Part shown: positions 36,268-45,125 of the stretch, piece after piece
Position numbering within the stretch: the first letter of the stretch is position 1
How the letters are laid out: every line of letters starts with the position of its first letter
Assembly: GCA_964492825.1 (NCBI GenBank)
Contig: CAZBLP010000003.1
Coordinates: 1 to 64,000 of the forward strand
DNA: 64,000 nucleotides
Origin: CAZBLP01 sp964492825
Lineage (GTDB): Bacteria; DYJV01
Direction of reading: 5' to 3'
Position numbers and translations under genes: made by a program
The notes under the pieces: generated by a model
The model's database searches: none
The model's input: only the letters and a program-made list of their open reading frames with translations
Told to the model about the DNA's origin: nothing

Positions 36268-36296
36268 TAGAGTTTCTGATTATAGTTAGAGGCGTA

Positions 36297-36317
36297 TAAT
36301 ATTTTTCAAAAATATTA
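36297..36317 (+). other. perfect AT-rich palindrome after the crotonase gene
   Basis: TAATATTTTT (36297-36306), a single C, and the exact complement AAAAATATTA (36308-36317). It lies 30 bases after the crotonase stop codon. It could be a weak terminator (without a T run) or an operator within the 339-base region that precedes gcdA. Confidence 0.4.
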
Positions 36318-36444
36318 AATGAAATATAAGCAAAACCAAGAAAATAGGAAAATTTTGCTTATAAGTTTATGATAAGTGTTCATATTTTAAGCTAAAAAGT
36401 AAAAAAAGTTATCAATTTCCCAGTTTACGCAAAGTAGAATATTG

Positions 36445-36459
36445 TGGCAAATGTTTTGC
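36445..36459 (+). promoter_or_regulatory. sigma-54 promoter upstream of gcdA
   Basis: TGGCAAATGTTTTGC: GG and GC separated by ten bases, matching the -24/-12 consensus TGGCAC-N5-TTGC except for one base. It lies about 150 bases before the gcdA start, in the 36268-36606 intergenic region. The same pattern precedes bamB and the ring-opening operon. Confidence 0.65.
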
Positions 36460-36550
36460 TATTTATTTAAAAGAATTTTATAGGCTTTGTTGAAACAGCA
36501 GGTTTTATGCTGCTTTATCTGTTTTATCTGCAGTATAAAATTAACTACAT

Positions 36551-36567
36551 TTATGTTTATAACATAA
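36551..36567. other. short perfect inverted repeat in the gcdA leader
   Basis: TTATGTT (36551-36557), TAT, then AACATAA (36561-36567). It lies directly upstream of the TyrR-box-like site and could be part of the control region or an RNA hairpin in the leader. Two direct repeats of TTTATCTG lie further upstream (about 36514-36532). Confidence 0.35.
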
Positions 36568-36571
36568 AAAC

Positions 36572-36589
36572 TGTATAATGAATTATACA
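36572..36589. promoter_or_regulatory. TyrR-box-like palindrome in front of gcdA
   Basis: TGTATA-ATGAAT-TATACA, both half-sites perfect with a six-base spacer. It is the same layout as the TyrR box (TGTAAA-N6-TTTACA) and as two sites upstream of bamB. It ends 6 bases before the AAGGAGG ribosome-binding sequence and lies downstream of the sigma-54 promoter. Confidence 0.55.
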
Positions 36590-36606
36590 AAAACAAGGAG
36601 GAAAAA

Positions 36607-38340
36607 ATGTGGAAGTATTTTAAACAAATGAAAAAGTTTGGAAAACCTTTAAAAGAGAAACAAAAAGAAAAGATGCAAGAAAGTTATGACAGTATCAAGA
36701 AAGTAGAACAAGAGGTTGCAAATGCTATTGAAAAAGTTAAAAATGCAGGTATTGATCCTGAAAGACTTCATAAAAGAGGTGAAAAAACTGCATGGGAACG
36801 AATAGACTATTTATGTGAAGAATTTTTACCTTTAAATACTCTTTATAATCCTGTTTTTAATAAATATGGTACTACCGGTGTTATTAACGGTCTTGCTAAA
36901 ATAGCAGGTAAATGGGTATCATTAATAGCATCTGATAATAAAGTTTTAGCAGGTGCTTGGATTCCAGGTCAAATGGAAAATGTATTTAGAGCACAAGATA
37001 TTGCAGAATCTTTACATATTCCGCTTGTATGGATATTAAACTGTTCAGGTGTAAGCTTAATTGAGCAGGAAGAAGTTTACGCAGGGAGAAGATCAGGAGG
37101 CAGAACTTTTTTTAGACATGCTGAACTTATTCAGAAAGGCATTCCTGTTATAGTTGGTGTTTACGGTACAAACCCTGCTGGTGGTGGTTATCATGCAATT
37201 TCACCTGCAATTATCTTTGCTCATAAAAACGGTAATATGGCTGTTGGCGGAGGTGGTATTGTAAGTGGTATGAGCCCAAAAGGTTATTTTGATGAAGAAA
37301 ATGCAGAAGCTCTTATTGATGCTACAAGAAAGTTCAAAGCAGTTCCACCAGGTAGTGTTAAGGTTCACCATGATGAAACAGGTTTTTTCAAAAAAGTATT
37401 TGAAACTGAAGAAGGAGTTCTTGATGCTATTAGAGATTATGTTGCCAAGTATCCAGCATATGATAAAGAAATTTTTGCAGTTGATGATCCTAAAGAGCCT
37501 GAATTTCCTCAAGATGATATTAACTATCTTGTCCCTTTTAATCAAAAGCTTGTTTACAATATGGATGAAGTGTTATCAAGATTATTTGACGGAAGTGAGC
37601 ATCTTGAATATAAACCAGAATACGGACCTGAAGTTTATTGTGGTCTTGCTAAAATGAACGGATTATTAGTTGGGGTAATTTCAAACAGACAAGGTTTTCT
37701 CGGAGCTAAATATCCTGAATATGCCAATGGCGAATATATGGGTATTGGAGGAAAGCTCTACAGACAAGGTCTTATCAAAATGAATGAATTTGTTACTCTT
37801 TGCGGTAGAGATAGAGTTCCTGTTGTATGGTTTCAAGATACCACAGGTATTGATGTTGGTGATATTGCTGAAAAAGCTGAATTATTAGGTTTGGGACAAT
37901 CATTAATCTATTCCATAGAATCATCTCAGGTACCAATGATGTGTGTTGTGGTTAGAAAAGGTACTGCTGCTGCACATTATATTATGGGCGGCCCTCAGGG
38001 CAATAGGAATAATGCTTTTACCCTTGGAACACCTACTACTGAAATATATGTAATGCATGGTGAAACCGCTGCTGCTGCTGCGTTTGCAAGGAGGCTTGTA
38101 AAAGAAAAAGATGCTGGTAATTCTATTGAGCCGGTTATAGATAAAATGAATGCTCTTGCAAAAGAATACTATGATAAATCAAGGCCAGTTTATTGTGCTC
38201 AAAAAGGTTTTGTGGATGAAATTGTTCCTTTTGATGGATTAAGAAAATATATGACAGCTTTTGCAGAATGTGCTTATCAAAATCCAACATCTGTTTGTCC
38301 ACATCATCAGATGCTTACACCAAGGACAATTGTTGGATAA
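36607..38340 (+). CDS. gcdA: glutaconyl-CoA decarboxylase alpha subunit-like carboxyltransferase
   Basis: 577 residues with two crotonase-fold carboxyltransferase halves. The N-terminal half has GGRTFFRHAELIQKGIPVIVG near residue 165 and NPAGGGYHAIS near 190. The C-terminal half has CGRDRVPVVWFQDTTGIDVG near 400 and GTAAAHYIMGGPQG near 455. Length and layout match GcdA, which moves the carboxyl of glutaconyl-CoA to biotin in the sodium-pumping decarboxylase. The beta, gamma and biotin subunits are not in the window. Together with a glutaryl-CoA dehydrogenase at the window end, it would convert glutaryl-CoA to crotonyl-CoA. A propionyl/methylcrotonyl-type carboxylase is the main alternative. 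Confidence 0.8.
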   Translation: MWKYFKQMKKFGKPLKEKQKEKMQESYDSIKKVEQEVANAIEKVKNAGIDPERLHKRGEKTAWERIDYLCEEFLPLNTLYNPVFNKYGTTGVINGLAKIAGKWVSLIASDNKVLAGAWIPGQMENVFRAQDIAESLHIPLVWILNCSGVSLIEQEEVYAGRRSGGRTFFRHAELIQKGIPVIVGVYGTNPAGGGYHAISPAIIFAHKNGNMAVGGGGIVSGMSPKGYFDEENAEALIDATRKFKAVPPGSVKVHHDETGFFKKVFETEEGVLDAIRDYVAKYPAYDKEIFAVDDPKEPEFPQDDINYLVPFNQKLVYNMDEVLSRLFDGSEHLEYKPEYGPEVYCGLAKMNGLLVGVISNRQGFLGAKYPEYANGEYMGIGGKLYRQGLIKMNEFVTLCGRDRVPVVWFQDTTGIDVGDIAEKAELLGLGQSLIYSIESSQVPMMCVVVRKGTAAAHYIMGGPQGNRNNAFTLGTPTTEIYVMHGETAAAAAFARRLVKEKDAGNSIEPVIDKMNALAKEYYDKSRPVYCAQKGFVDEIVPFDGLRKYMTAFAECAYQNPTSVCPHHQMLTPRTIVG

Positions 38341-38351
38341 CAAAGTAAAGC

Positions 38352-38380
38352 TTGACAGTTTACGTTAAATTTGTTAAAAA
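38352..38380 (+). promoter_or_regulatory. possible sigma-70 promoter before the HMG-CoA-lyase-like gene
   Basis: TTGACA at 38352-38357, a 17-base spacer, TAAAAA at 38375-38380. It lies 12-63 bases after the gcdA stop and shortly before the next start, so the downstream gene may also be read independently. Confidence 0.35.
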
Positions 38381-38403
38381 CTCAGAAAAAATGAGGAGGA
38401 TTT

Positions 38404-39420
38404 ATGGCTGATTTGAAATATCCCCAAAAAGTAGTTTTTGGAGACATTACAGTAAGGGACGGGTTTCAACATGAAGAGAAATTTATCCCTACTGAAGCAA
38501 AATTGTGGGTGTTGGAACAGCTGATTTTAGCAGGAGTAAAACATCTTGAAGTTGGTAATTTCGGTCCACCGAAATTTATGCCTCAATTTAAAGATACTGA
38601 TGAACTTTTCAAATTAATTAGAAACAGCAGAAAAGTTAAAGACAAAATTAGTGATGTTACACTAACTGCAATTACAATTAGAGAACGTTCAATTGAAAGA
38701 GCGATTAATGCCAAGAAGGAAGGTTATGGACCTGACAGAATATTATTAATGGTTTCTACCAGTGAATCGCATCATAAAAGGAACTCTGGATTATCATTAA
38801 AAGAATATTGGGATATGTCTGAAAAATATATTAAGCTTGCAAGAGATGCTGGATTAAAAATTTGCGGAACAGTCAGCACTATTTGGGGTTGTCCAATAGA
38901 AGGTCCTACTGAGCTGAAAAAAGCAGTTGAATTTACCAAAAGATGGCTTGATATTGGTGCTACAGATATTGAGCATGCTGATCATGACGGTTCGGCTCCA
39001 CCTAATAAAGTTTATGAATATTTTTCTATGATAATGGATGCTTTGCCTAATCCTGATCTCCATATTGCACATTTTCATCAAACAAGAGGCTGGGGTACTG
39101 CTAATGTTTTGGCAGCATTGCAAGCTGGAATTACTCATTTTGAAGGTACTTTAGGCGGAATAGGCGGACAGCCTGCTAATTTTGTTGATGGTGTTCCTGT
39201 TGCAGGTACTGGAAAATATTATTACAAAGATCCTAATATTGTAGGTTTGATTCCTACAGAAGATACACTTGTTATGATGGATGAAATGGGTATTGAAACA
39301 GGGATTGATATTGATAGAATATTAGAAATAGGCCAAATGGTTGAGAAAATAGTAGGAAGAAAGCTTAGATCTGAGTGTGTTCGATCCGGAAGAATTCCAA
39401 AAACTTATACAGGCAGATAA
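38404..39420 (+). CDS. HMG-CoA lyase-like aldolase (DRE-TIM family)
   Basis: 338 residues of the DRE-TIM metallolyase fold. The motif is FGDITVRDGFQHEE near residue 12, with DITVRDG replacing the usual DxTLRDG. Metal ligands are expected in HADHDGSAPP near 198 and AHFHQTRGWGTANVLAAL near 225, with the glycine loop GTLGGIGGQPANF. It is likely to cleave or form a 3-hydroxy-3-methylglutaryl-like CoA ester. The true substrate is uncertain, and its place in a benzoate/glutarate cluster is unexplained. GAGGAGG precedes the ATG; a strong terminator follows. Confidence 0.75.
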   Translation: MADLKYPQKVVFGDITVRDGFQHEEKFIPTEAKLWVLEQLILAGVKHLEVGNFGPPKFMPQFKDTDELFKLIRNSRKVKDKISDVTLTAITIRERSIERAINAKKEGYGPDRILLMVSTSESHHKRNSGLSLKEYWDMSEKYIKLARDAGLKICGTVSTIWGCPIEGPTELKKAVEFTKRWLDIGATDIEHADHDGSAPPNKVYEYFSMIMDALPNPDLHIAHFHQTRGWGTANVLAALQAGITHFEGTLGGIGGQPANFVDGVPVAGTGKYYYKDPNIVGLIPTEDTLVMMDEMGIETGIDIDRILEIGQMVEKIVGRKLRSECVRSGRIPKTYTGR

Positions 39421-39423
39421 AAT

Positions 39424-39453
39424 AAAAAAGCCGGCATTAAAGCCGGCTTTTTT
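39424..39453 (+). terminator. Rho-independent terminator
   Basis: AAAAAA-GCCGGC (39424-39435), loop ATTAAA, GCCGGC-TTTTTT (39442-39453): a GC-rich stem flanked by A and T tracts, so it can work in both directions. It ends the gcdA/lyase transcription unit. Confidence 0.92.
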
Positions 39454-39482
39454 ATTTGAATTTTTAGGCTAATAGTAAAAAA

Positions 39483-40280
39483 ATGAGAAAAATTTTAATA
39501 ATATTTTTTTTGATATTAATTCCACTAAATCTTTTTTCAAAAAATATTGTTACTTCCATTTATCCTGTTTATGATATAATCAAAAACATAACTCCTGATA
39601 ATTTCAAAATATCCTATGTAATACCACCTAATGCAAATCCGCATATTTTTGAGCCTACTCCCAAGACTGCAATTTTAATTAAAAAAGCTGATATTTTCAT
39701 AGGAATTGAAAAAGATTTTGATGGTTGGGTAGAAAAATTCTTGTCTAAAAATTGTAAAATTGTTTATTTAATAAATAATAGAGCAAATCCTCATATTTGG
39801 CTGTCGCCTGTAATTATGTTAAAAAAAATTAAGTTTCTATCTGATTACCTTTGCAAGCAAGATCAAGATAATTGTCAGATTATCAAACTAAAATCGTTAA
39901 AATATTCTGAATTATTATTAAAAGAATACAAGTACTTACAAAAGAAAATAGAAAAAATTAAATATAAAAATTGTATCCAATATCATCCTGCATGGTATTA
40001 TTTTGCAAAGGATTTTCATTTGGATATTGTAGGTACTTTTACAAAAGAACATGGTGTTAATATATCGCTGAAGCATTATATGAACCTTCTTGATGCAGCC
40101 AAAAAGAATAATGTAAAATTTGTTATTACAGGGTTTAATTGTGATAATAAAATATTAAAGAATTTTTCCAAAAAAGTAGGATGCAAAATTATAAATTTAA
40201 ATCTTTTTGGGAATAAGAAAATGAATTATTTAAAACTTATAAAATATAATGTAGATAAAATAACAGACTCTTTAAATTAA
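39483..40280 (+). CDS. metal ABC transporter substrate-binding protein (ZnuA type)
   Basis: 265 residues with a signal peptide (about 1-19). The cluster A-1 fold is visible from NIVTSIYPVYDIIKNIT, the first metal-ligand His in NANPHIFEPTPKTA near residue 58, a second in NRANPHIWLSP near 102, and a third in QYHPAWYYFAKDFHLDIVG near 165. The His-rich loop of many ZnuA proteins is absent. No permease or ATPase is adjacent; the ZnuBC-like pair at 9976-11538 lacks a binding protein and is the likely partner. Confidence 0.82.
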   Translation: MRKILIIFFLILIPLNLFSKNIVTSIYPVYDIIKNITPDNFKISYVIPPNANPHIFEPTPKTAILIKKADIFIGIEKDFDGWVEKFLSKNCKIVYLINNRANPHIWLSPVIMLKKIKFLSDYLCKQDQDNCQIIKLKSLKYSELLLKEYKYLQKKIEKIKYKNCIQYHPAWYYFAKDFHLDIVGTFTKEHGVNISLKHYMNLLDAAKKNNVKFVITGFNCDNKILKNFSKKVGCKIINLNLFGNKKMNYLKLIKYNVDKITDSLN

Positions 40281-41464
40281 ATTTTATCTAAAATTCCTGC
40301 TTCTTTGTATAACTGATTTCCAATTACAAGATTTTGTATTTCATTACTACCTTCAAATATTTGTGTGATTTTGGCGTCTCTCATTAACCGCTCAATATCT
40401 CCGTTTCTATTTGTAGCGTATCCTCCAAAAATCTGCATTGTTTCTATTGTTGTGTCCATTGCCACATCAGTTGCAAAAGATTTACTCATAGCAGAAAATT
40501 TGCCGCTTGCAGGATTTTTATTGTCAAGCATTTTACATGTTTTTTCTGTGAGACATTCTGCTGCTTCAATATTCATAGCCATTCTGGAAAGCTTGAACAT
40601 AACAGCTTGATGTTTTGCTATTGGCTTGCCAAATTGTTTTCTATTGGCAGCATATACCATTGCTCTTTTAAATGAATATCTTGCAATTCCTATTGCTTGA
40701 GAAGCTACAAATGGTCTGGAATTATTTAAAGTGGTAATACCTATTTTAAATCCTACTCCTTCTTTGCCTATTAAATCATTTTTAGACACTTTAACATTTT
40801 TTAATTTCATATTTCCGCAAGGAATTCCTCTCATGCCTATTTTTTCTTCAACTGATAGTATTTCAACTCCTTCAGAATTTTTTTCAACAACAAAACAACT
40901 TATTCCTCTGGAGCCTTTTCTAACTTCTGTTTTTGCAAAAACTGTATAATAATCTGAAACACCTATATTTGTAACAAATACTTTTATTCCCTTTAAAATA
41001 TAATTTTCTCCATCTTCACTTTTTTTGGCTATTGATTTTATAGAACCTGCATCTGAACCTGCTTTAGCTTCTGTTAATGCAAAGGCAAATAATTTTTTAT
41101 TTTTTATTACATCTGTAAAAAATCTCTGTTTTTGCTCATCAGAACCATGTAGTAATATTGGAAGAAGTCCTGTTGTATGGCAGATTACAAGCAGGCCAAT
41201 AGATGCGGAAGCATAAGAAAGAGTTTCAATAATTTTTGCTGTTTCATAAATACCAAAACCTTCTCCACCAAATTCCTTAGGTATTAAGAGAGAAAAACAT
41301 TTTAGAGAATGCATACGTTCACATAAATCATAAGGAAACTCATTTTTATAATCAATTGTTTTAGCTTTAGGTAAAACTTCTTTTTCAGCGAATATCTTTA
41401 TCTCTTCCAATTTGTTTTTGAAATTTTTGGTTACGGTTACCATTGAATTAGCGCACTCCCCCAT
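40277..41464 (-). CDS. acyl-CoA dehydrogenase
   Basis: 395 residues. FAD/substrate motif FALTEAKAGSDAGSIKS near residue 133, GGYATNRNGDIERLMRDAKI near 350, and catalytic Glu in QIFEGSNEIQNLVIG near 372. The start at 41464 is supported by GGAGG six bases upstream, although it overlaps the FabH-like gene by 28 bases. It converges with the ZnuA-type gene, overlapping it by 4 bases. Substrate unknown; the FabH-like and Acs-like neighbours suggest short-chain acyl-CoA. Confidence 0.88.
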   Translation of the reverse strand: MGECANSMVTVTKNFKNKLEEIKIFAEKEVLPKAKTIDYKNEFPYDLCERMHSLKCFSLLIPKEFGGEGFGIYETAKIIETLSYASASIGLLVICHTTGLLPILLHGSDEQKQRFFTDVIKNKKLFAFALTEAKAGSDAGSIKSIAKKSEDGENYILKGIKVFVTNIGVSDYYTVFAKTEVRKGSRGISCFVVEKNSEGVEILSVEEKIGMRGIPCGNMKLKNVKVSKNDLIGKEGVGFKIGITTLNNSRPFVASQAIGIARYSFKRAMVYAANRKQFGKPIAKHQAVMFKLSRMAMNIEAAECLTEKTCKMLDNKNPASGKFSAMSKSFATDVAMDTTIETMQIFGGYATNRNGDIERLMRDAKITQIFEGSNEIQNLVIGNQLYKEAGILDKI

Positions 41465-42441
41465 GTCAATCCTCCTCCAAAGCCTGTTAGAATTATATTG
41501 TCTCCTTTTTGCACTCTTCCTTCGTTAATAGCTTCATCAAGGGCAACTGCCATTGATGAAGATGATGAATTGCCATATTTTTCTATAGTAAGGTGGAATT
41601 TTTCAATAGGTACTTGAATTTTTTTTGCCACATTTTTCAAGATTCTATAATTTGCCTGATGAGGTACAACAAGATCAATATCATCTGATGATAAAGAAAA
41701 GTTTTCCATAACTTCAAAACAGCTTTCTGAAAATCTTCTCACTGCAACCCTTAAAGAATCACTTGCATGTATCATTTTTAAATAATGGAGCTTTTTATCA
41801 ACACTTTCATAAGATATTGGAGTTGTTTTTGAACCCCCGCCAGGCATTAAGAGATTTTGGCCGTTTTTCCCATCACTATGGATATATACTGCTTTTAAAA
41901 CAGGGCTATTTGAATATTTATTCTCAGTACTTAAAAGGCATCCACCTGCTCCATCTCCCCATAGAATACAAGTTTCCCTATCATACCAGTTAACAACTCT
42001 GCTCATAACTTCTGAAGCAATAACCAATGCATTTTTATATATACCTGTTTTTAAGAATTGCATTGCAACTGACATTGCAAACAAATAACCAGTACAAGCA
42101 GCTGTAACATCAAAAGAAACTGCATTTTGTGCATTTAATTTTGCTTCAAGCCAGTTTGCACCGCTAGGGCAACAAGTGTCAGGAGTGATAGTAGCCATTA
42201 TAATTAAGTCAATATCATTGGCTGTTAGATTTACTTTCTCAAGAATAATTTTAGAAGCTTCATAAGCCAAATCAGATGCTGCTTCATTTTTATCAGCAAT
42301 TCGTCTCTCTTTTATGCCAGTTCTTGTATAAATCCATTCATCTGAAGTTTCTATGTATTTTTTTAAATCATTGTTTTTCATTACATTTTTAGGTACATAA
42401 GAACCAGATGATACAAAATAAACATTTTTATTAAGCTCCAT
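41437..42441 (-). CDS. 3-oxoacyl-ACP synthase III-like ketosynthase (FabH family)
   Basis: 334 residues. The active-site Cys is in TAACTGYLFAMSVAM near residue 113, the His in VPHQANYRILKN near 255, and the Asn in EKYGNSSSSSMAVALDEA near 285. The opening SSGSYVPKNVMKNNDL and TRTGIKERRIA are typical of FabH. It condenses an acyl-CoA with malonyl-ACP, or could perform a related acyl-transfer. The ATG at 42441 is preferred because GGAGG lies 5 bases upstream; a TTG further up is in frame. It is followed by an acyl-CoA dehydrogenase rather than other fab genes, so a catabolic or specialised role is possible. Confidence 0.85.
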   Translation of the reverse strand: MELNKNVYFVSSGSYVPKNVMKNNDLKKYIETSDEWIYTRTGIKERRIADKNEAASDLAYEASKIILEKVNLTANDIDLIIMATITPDTCCPSGANWLEAKLNAQNAVSFDVTAACTGYLFAMSVAMQFLKTGIYKNALVIASEVMSRVVNWYDRETCILWGDGAGGCLLSTENKYSNSPVLKAVYIHSDGKNGQNLLMPGGGSKTTPISYESVDKKLHYLKMIHASDSLRVAVRRFSESCFEVMENFSLSSDDIDLVVPHQANYRILKNVAKKIQVPIEKFHLTIEKYGNSSSSSMAVALDEAINEGRVQKGDNIILTGFGGGLTWGSALIQW

Positions 42442-42531
42442 TAACACCTCCAACCAATATTATATTTCAGAATAGTATTCTAATTTTTTATCTATATAAA
42501 ACAAATAAACCGATATTATTTGATTTAAAAT

Positions 42532-44418
42532 TTATTCCATTCCAAGAGCAACTTCTTTTAATAAATCTTTCAATACTTTACCTGAAGGAGACTTTGGTAA
42601 AACTTGGGTGAATCTAATTTCTTGCAAGTTTACCCAATCACCAAGGTTATTTTTTATTTTTTCTCTAATTTCATTTTCCAATTCAGTAATTTGCCATTCT
42701 GATATATTTTGTTCAGGAACGCAAAAGGCTGCAAGTATAGACCCTTTTCGAGGGTGATTATAAGAAATTACTGAACATTCGTCAATATCTTTTATTTTTA
42801 ATATTGTAGACTCAACTTCTAATATACTGATTCTTTTACCTTGAATATTTATAATATTGTCAATTCTACCCTTTAAATATATATATCCATCTTTGTCAAC
42901 ATTAGCACTGTCACCTGTAAAAAAATAATTTTTGGTGGTATATCGTTTCCAATAAAAATTCTTAAAAGTATCAACATCATTCCATATATTTCTGATAAAT
43001 GAAGGATGAGGTTTTTTAATAACAATTGTTCCTGTTTTATCATTTGACAGCTCATTGCCAAAAGAATCAATAATAGCTACATCAACTCCAGGTAATGGTT
43101 TTGCTATGGATTCAGGTTTTGGAGGTACAAGGCAAGGCAATGAAGAAATTAATGCACCACCAGATTCAGTTTGAAACCAAATATCAATTATTGGTGTAAC
43201 CTTATATCCGAGAACTTTATAAATCCATTCAAATAATCTTAAATTAACAGTTTCACCTGTTGTGGCTATAAGCTTGAGAGTTTTTGTGTCACCATCAATC
43301 TTTTTTTTCAAATTAGCATTCATAAGATTTCTCAATATATTTGGATGGGTATATAATTTGGTTATTTTATAATTTTCTAAAATCTCATAAAACCTATTTG
43401 CATCTTCATAATCTATAGTTCCTTCAAATAAAAAAATTGTAGCTCCAAACGATAGAGGCCCATATATACCGTAACTTAATGATACAATAGAAGAAAGATC
43501 AAAAGTAGTCCAAAAAGTATCTGTTTCTTTTATATCAAAAATTAATTGTGTAGTAAAAAAAACCCACAATAAATAGCCAGCTGTTGTATGCATTAATCCT
43601 TTTGGAGTTGTAAGATTTGTAGCTGCATATAAGATAAATAACAAATCTTCAGATTCTGCATAAAGTTTTTTCTGTAATTGTGCATGATTAAAAGGGATTG
43701 AATCAATGAGCTCATGATACCATATATCTTTTAAAGGTTTCATCTTTATTTTTCTTTCAGTTCTCTTTACAACAATTACATATTTTACAATTTTTTCTAT
43801 TTTATTATAGATTTCATCTATTTTTGATTTAACTTTATAATAACCTTCTTCATAACTTCCATCTGCTGTGATAATGACTTTTGGAGTACAATCTAAAAGT
43901 CTTTCCAGTAATGATTCAGAGGAGAATTTGTAGTTATATATTACATGAATTGCACCTATTTTTGCACATGCCAAAACAGCAATAATAAGTTCTGGTAAAT
44001 TAGGCATAAAAATAAATACCCTATCGCCTTTTTTAATTCCTAAATCTTTCAATGCATATGATAATTTACTGACCTCATAATATAATGTTTGGTAAGTATA
44101 TATTTTCTCTGTTCTATCAATACCCTGCCATATAAAAGCAGCTTTATTTCTCTTAGGAGTGTCAAGATATTTTTCAAAGACATTATAGCAAACATCTAAT
44201 CTACCTTTTGTAAACCATTTAAAAAACGGAAAATTGCTATCATCTAAAACTTCCCAATAATTTTTATTCCATTCTATATATTTTTTAGCTAAATTATCAA
44301 AAAACTTCTTAAAATCAGTATTATATTCTTGTTGTAGTTTAAGAAATTCTTCAAAAGTAAAATTTTCTCTTTTAAATTTTCTGCAAAGAATTTCTAAATC
44401 TTCTTTTGAAAATTTCAT
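42532..44418 (-). CDS. acetyl-CoA synthetase-like AMP-forming ligase with degenerate ATP loop
   Basis: 628 residues with the Acs/acetoacetyl-CoA synthetase layout. An N-terminal extension WNKNYWEVLDDSNFPFFKWF precedes the ANL core, with FQTESGGALISSLPC near residue 420 and the C-terminal lysine in LPKSPSGKVLKDLL near 615. The phosphate-binding A3 loop, normally YTSGSTGxPKG, reads YAATNLTTPKGLMH near 268, losing the glycines. The A8 hinge is GRIDNIINIQGKRI. Whether it still adenylates a substrate is doubtful. It follows the exonuclease and DUF294 genes on the same strand. Confidence 0.75.
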   Translation of the reverse strand: MKFSKEDLEILCRKFKRENFTFEEFLKLQQEYNTDFKKFFDNLAKKYIEWNKNYWEVLDDSNFPFFKWFTKGRLDVCYNVFEKYLDTPKRNKAAFIWQGIDRTEKIYTYQTLYYEVSKLSYALKDLGIKKGDRVFIFMPNLPELIIAVLACAKIGAIHVIYNYKFSSESLLERLLDCTPKVIITADGSYEEGYYKVKSKIDEIYNKIEKIVKYVIVVKRTERKIKMKPLKDIWYHELIDSIPFNHAQLQKKLYAESEDLLFILYAATNLTTPKGLMHTTAGYLLWVFFTTQLIFDIKETDTFWTTFDLSSIVSLSYGIYGPLSFGATIFLFEGTIDYEDANRFYEILENYKITKLYTHPNILRNLMNANLKKKIDGDTKTLKLIATTGETVNLRLFEWIYKVLGYKVTPIIDIWFQTESGGALISSLPCLVPPKPESIAKPLPGVDVAIIDSFGNELSNDKTGTIVIKKPHPSFIRNIWNDVDTFKNFYWKRYTTKNYFFTGDSANVDKDGYIYLKGRIDNIINIQGKRISILEVESTILKIKDIDECSVISYNHPRKGSILAAFCVPEQNISEWQITELENEIREKIKNNLGDWVNLQEIRFTQVLPKSPSGKVLKDLLKEVALGME

Positions 44419-44425
44419 AATTTCC

Positions 44426-45124
44426 TCAAATTCTTTTTAATAATTTGTTCTGATAAAGATCATCCAGTAATCTGATTTTATTTCCAAATTTTGAAATAAT
44501 TTTTATAAAAACCTCAGCAGTTGCAATTGCGTCTCCAAGAGCAGAATGTCTGTCCTCACATTTTACATGAAATTCTTTCATAAGATAATCCAGACTTGCT
44601 TTCTCTTCAGTATCTGTAAGAAAGTTATAAAGCTGTCCAGTGTCTATAGTATAATTTGGAAGCTTTGCTCCATATATTTTCTCCAATTCAATATTAATCA
44701 TTCCCACATCAAACCTGATATGATGACCTACTATAATTGTATTTTTCAAAAATTTTAAAAAATCAGGAAAAATCTCTATTAATTTAGGCTTATCTTTCAA
44801 ATGTTCATTATCAATTCCATGAAATTTTTTTGATTCTTCAGGAATGGTTATTCCTGCGTCTACAAAAACATTATATATATCAACAATTTTTATTTTTTTT
44901 ATTTTAACTGCTGCAATACTTAAAATTTTATCTTCTTTTTTGTTTAGACCTGTTGTCTCTGTATCTATTACAGCAAAAGTTATATCTTCCAACTTGTAGT
45001 TAAGGCATTTGTTGATATTGTTTTGGGATAATAATTTTCTAACGTATACTACAAGTGGGTCATTAATGTATGTTGAAATTTCAGACTTGTTTTGTAGGAT
45101 TTTGCTAAAAAAAGTTTTAATCAT
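44426..45124 (-). CDS. DnaQ-like 3'-5' exonuclease
   Basis: 232 residues. Exo I is FAVIDTETTGL near residue 45, Exo II HHIRFDVGMINIELE near 130, and Exo III is the DEDDh form, HSALGDAIATAEVF near 195. The fold is that of the polymerase III epsilon subunit but as a stand-alone protein, commonly next to cNMP/CBS/DUF294 genes and acs. The ATG at 45124 follows the DUF294 stop codon by one base; a TTG at 45145 with the same frame is possible. It probably degrades single strands or nucleotides; the precise role is unknown. Confidence 0.8.
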   Translation of the reverse strand: MIKTFFSKILQNKSEISTYINDPLVVYVRKLLSQNNINKCLNYKLEDITFAVIDTETTGLNKKEDKILSIAAVKIKKIKIVDIYNVFVDAGITIPEESKKFHGIDNEHLKDKPKLIEIFPDFLKFLKNTIIVGHHIRFDVGMINIELEKIYGAKLPNYTIDTGQLYNFLTDTEEKASLDYLMKEFHVKCEDRHSALGDAIATAEVFIKIISKFGNKIRLLDDLYQNKLLKRI

Positions 45125-45125
45125 T

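Noticed and set aside
40365..40949. Open frames on the opposite strand of the acyl-CoA dehydrogenase gene, and many similar ones across the window
   Set aside because: They lie antisense to well-supported genes, have no ribosome-binding sites or recognisable domains, and reflect low stop frequency opposite AT-rich coding DNA.
42469..42481. AGAATAGTATTCT palindrome upstream of the FabH-like gene
   Set aside because: Short and with no convincing promoter at proper spacing; it may be chance in AT-rich DNA.
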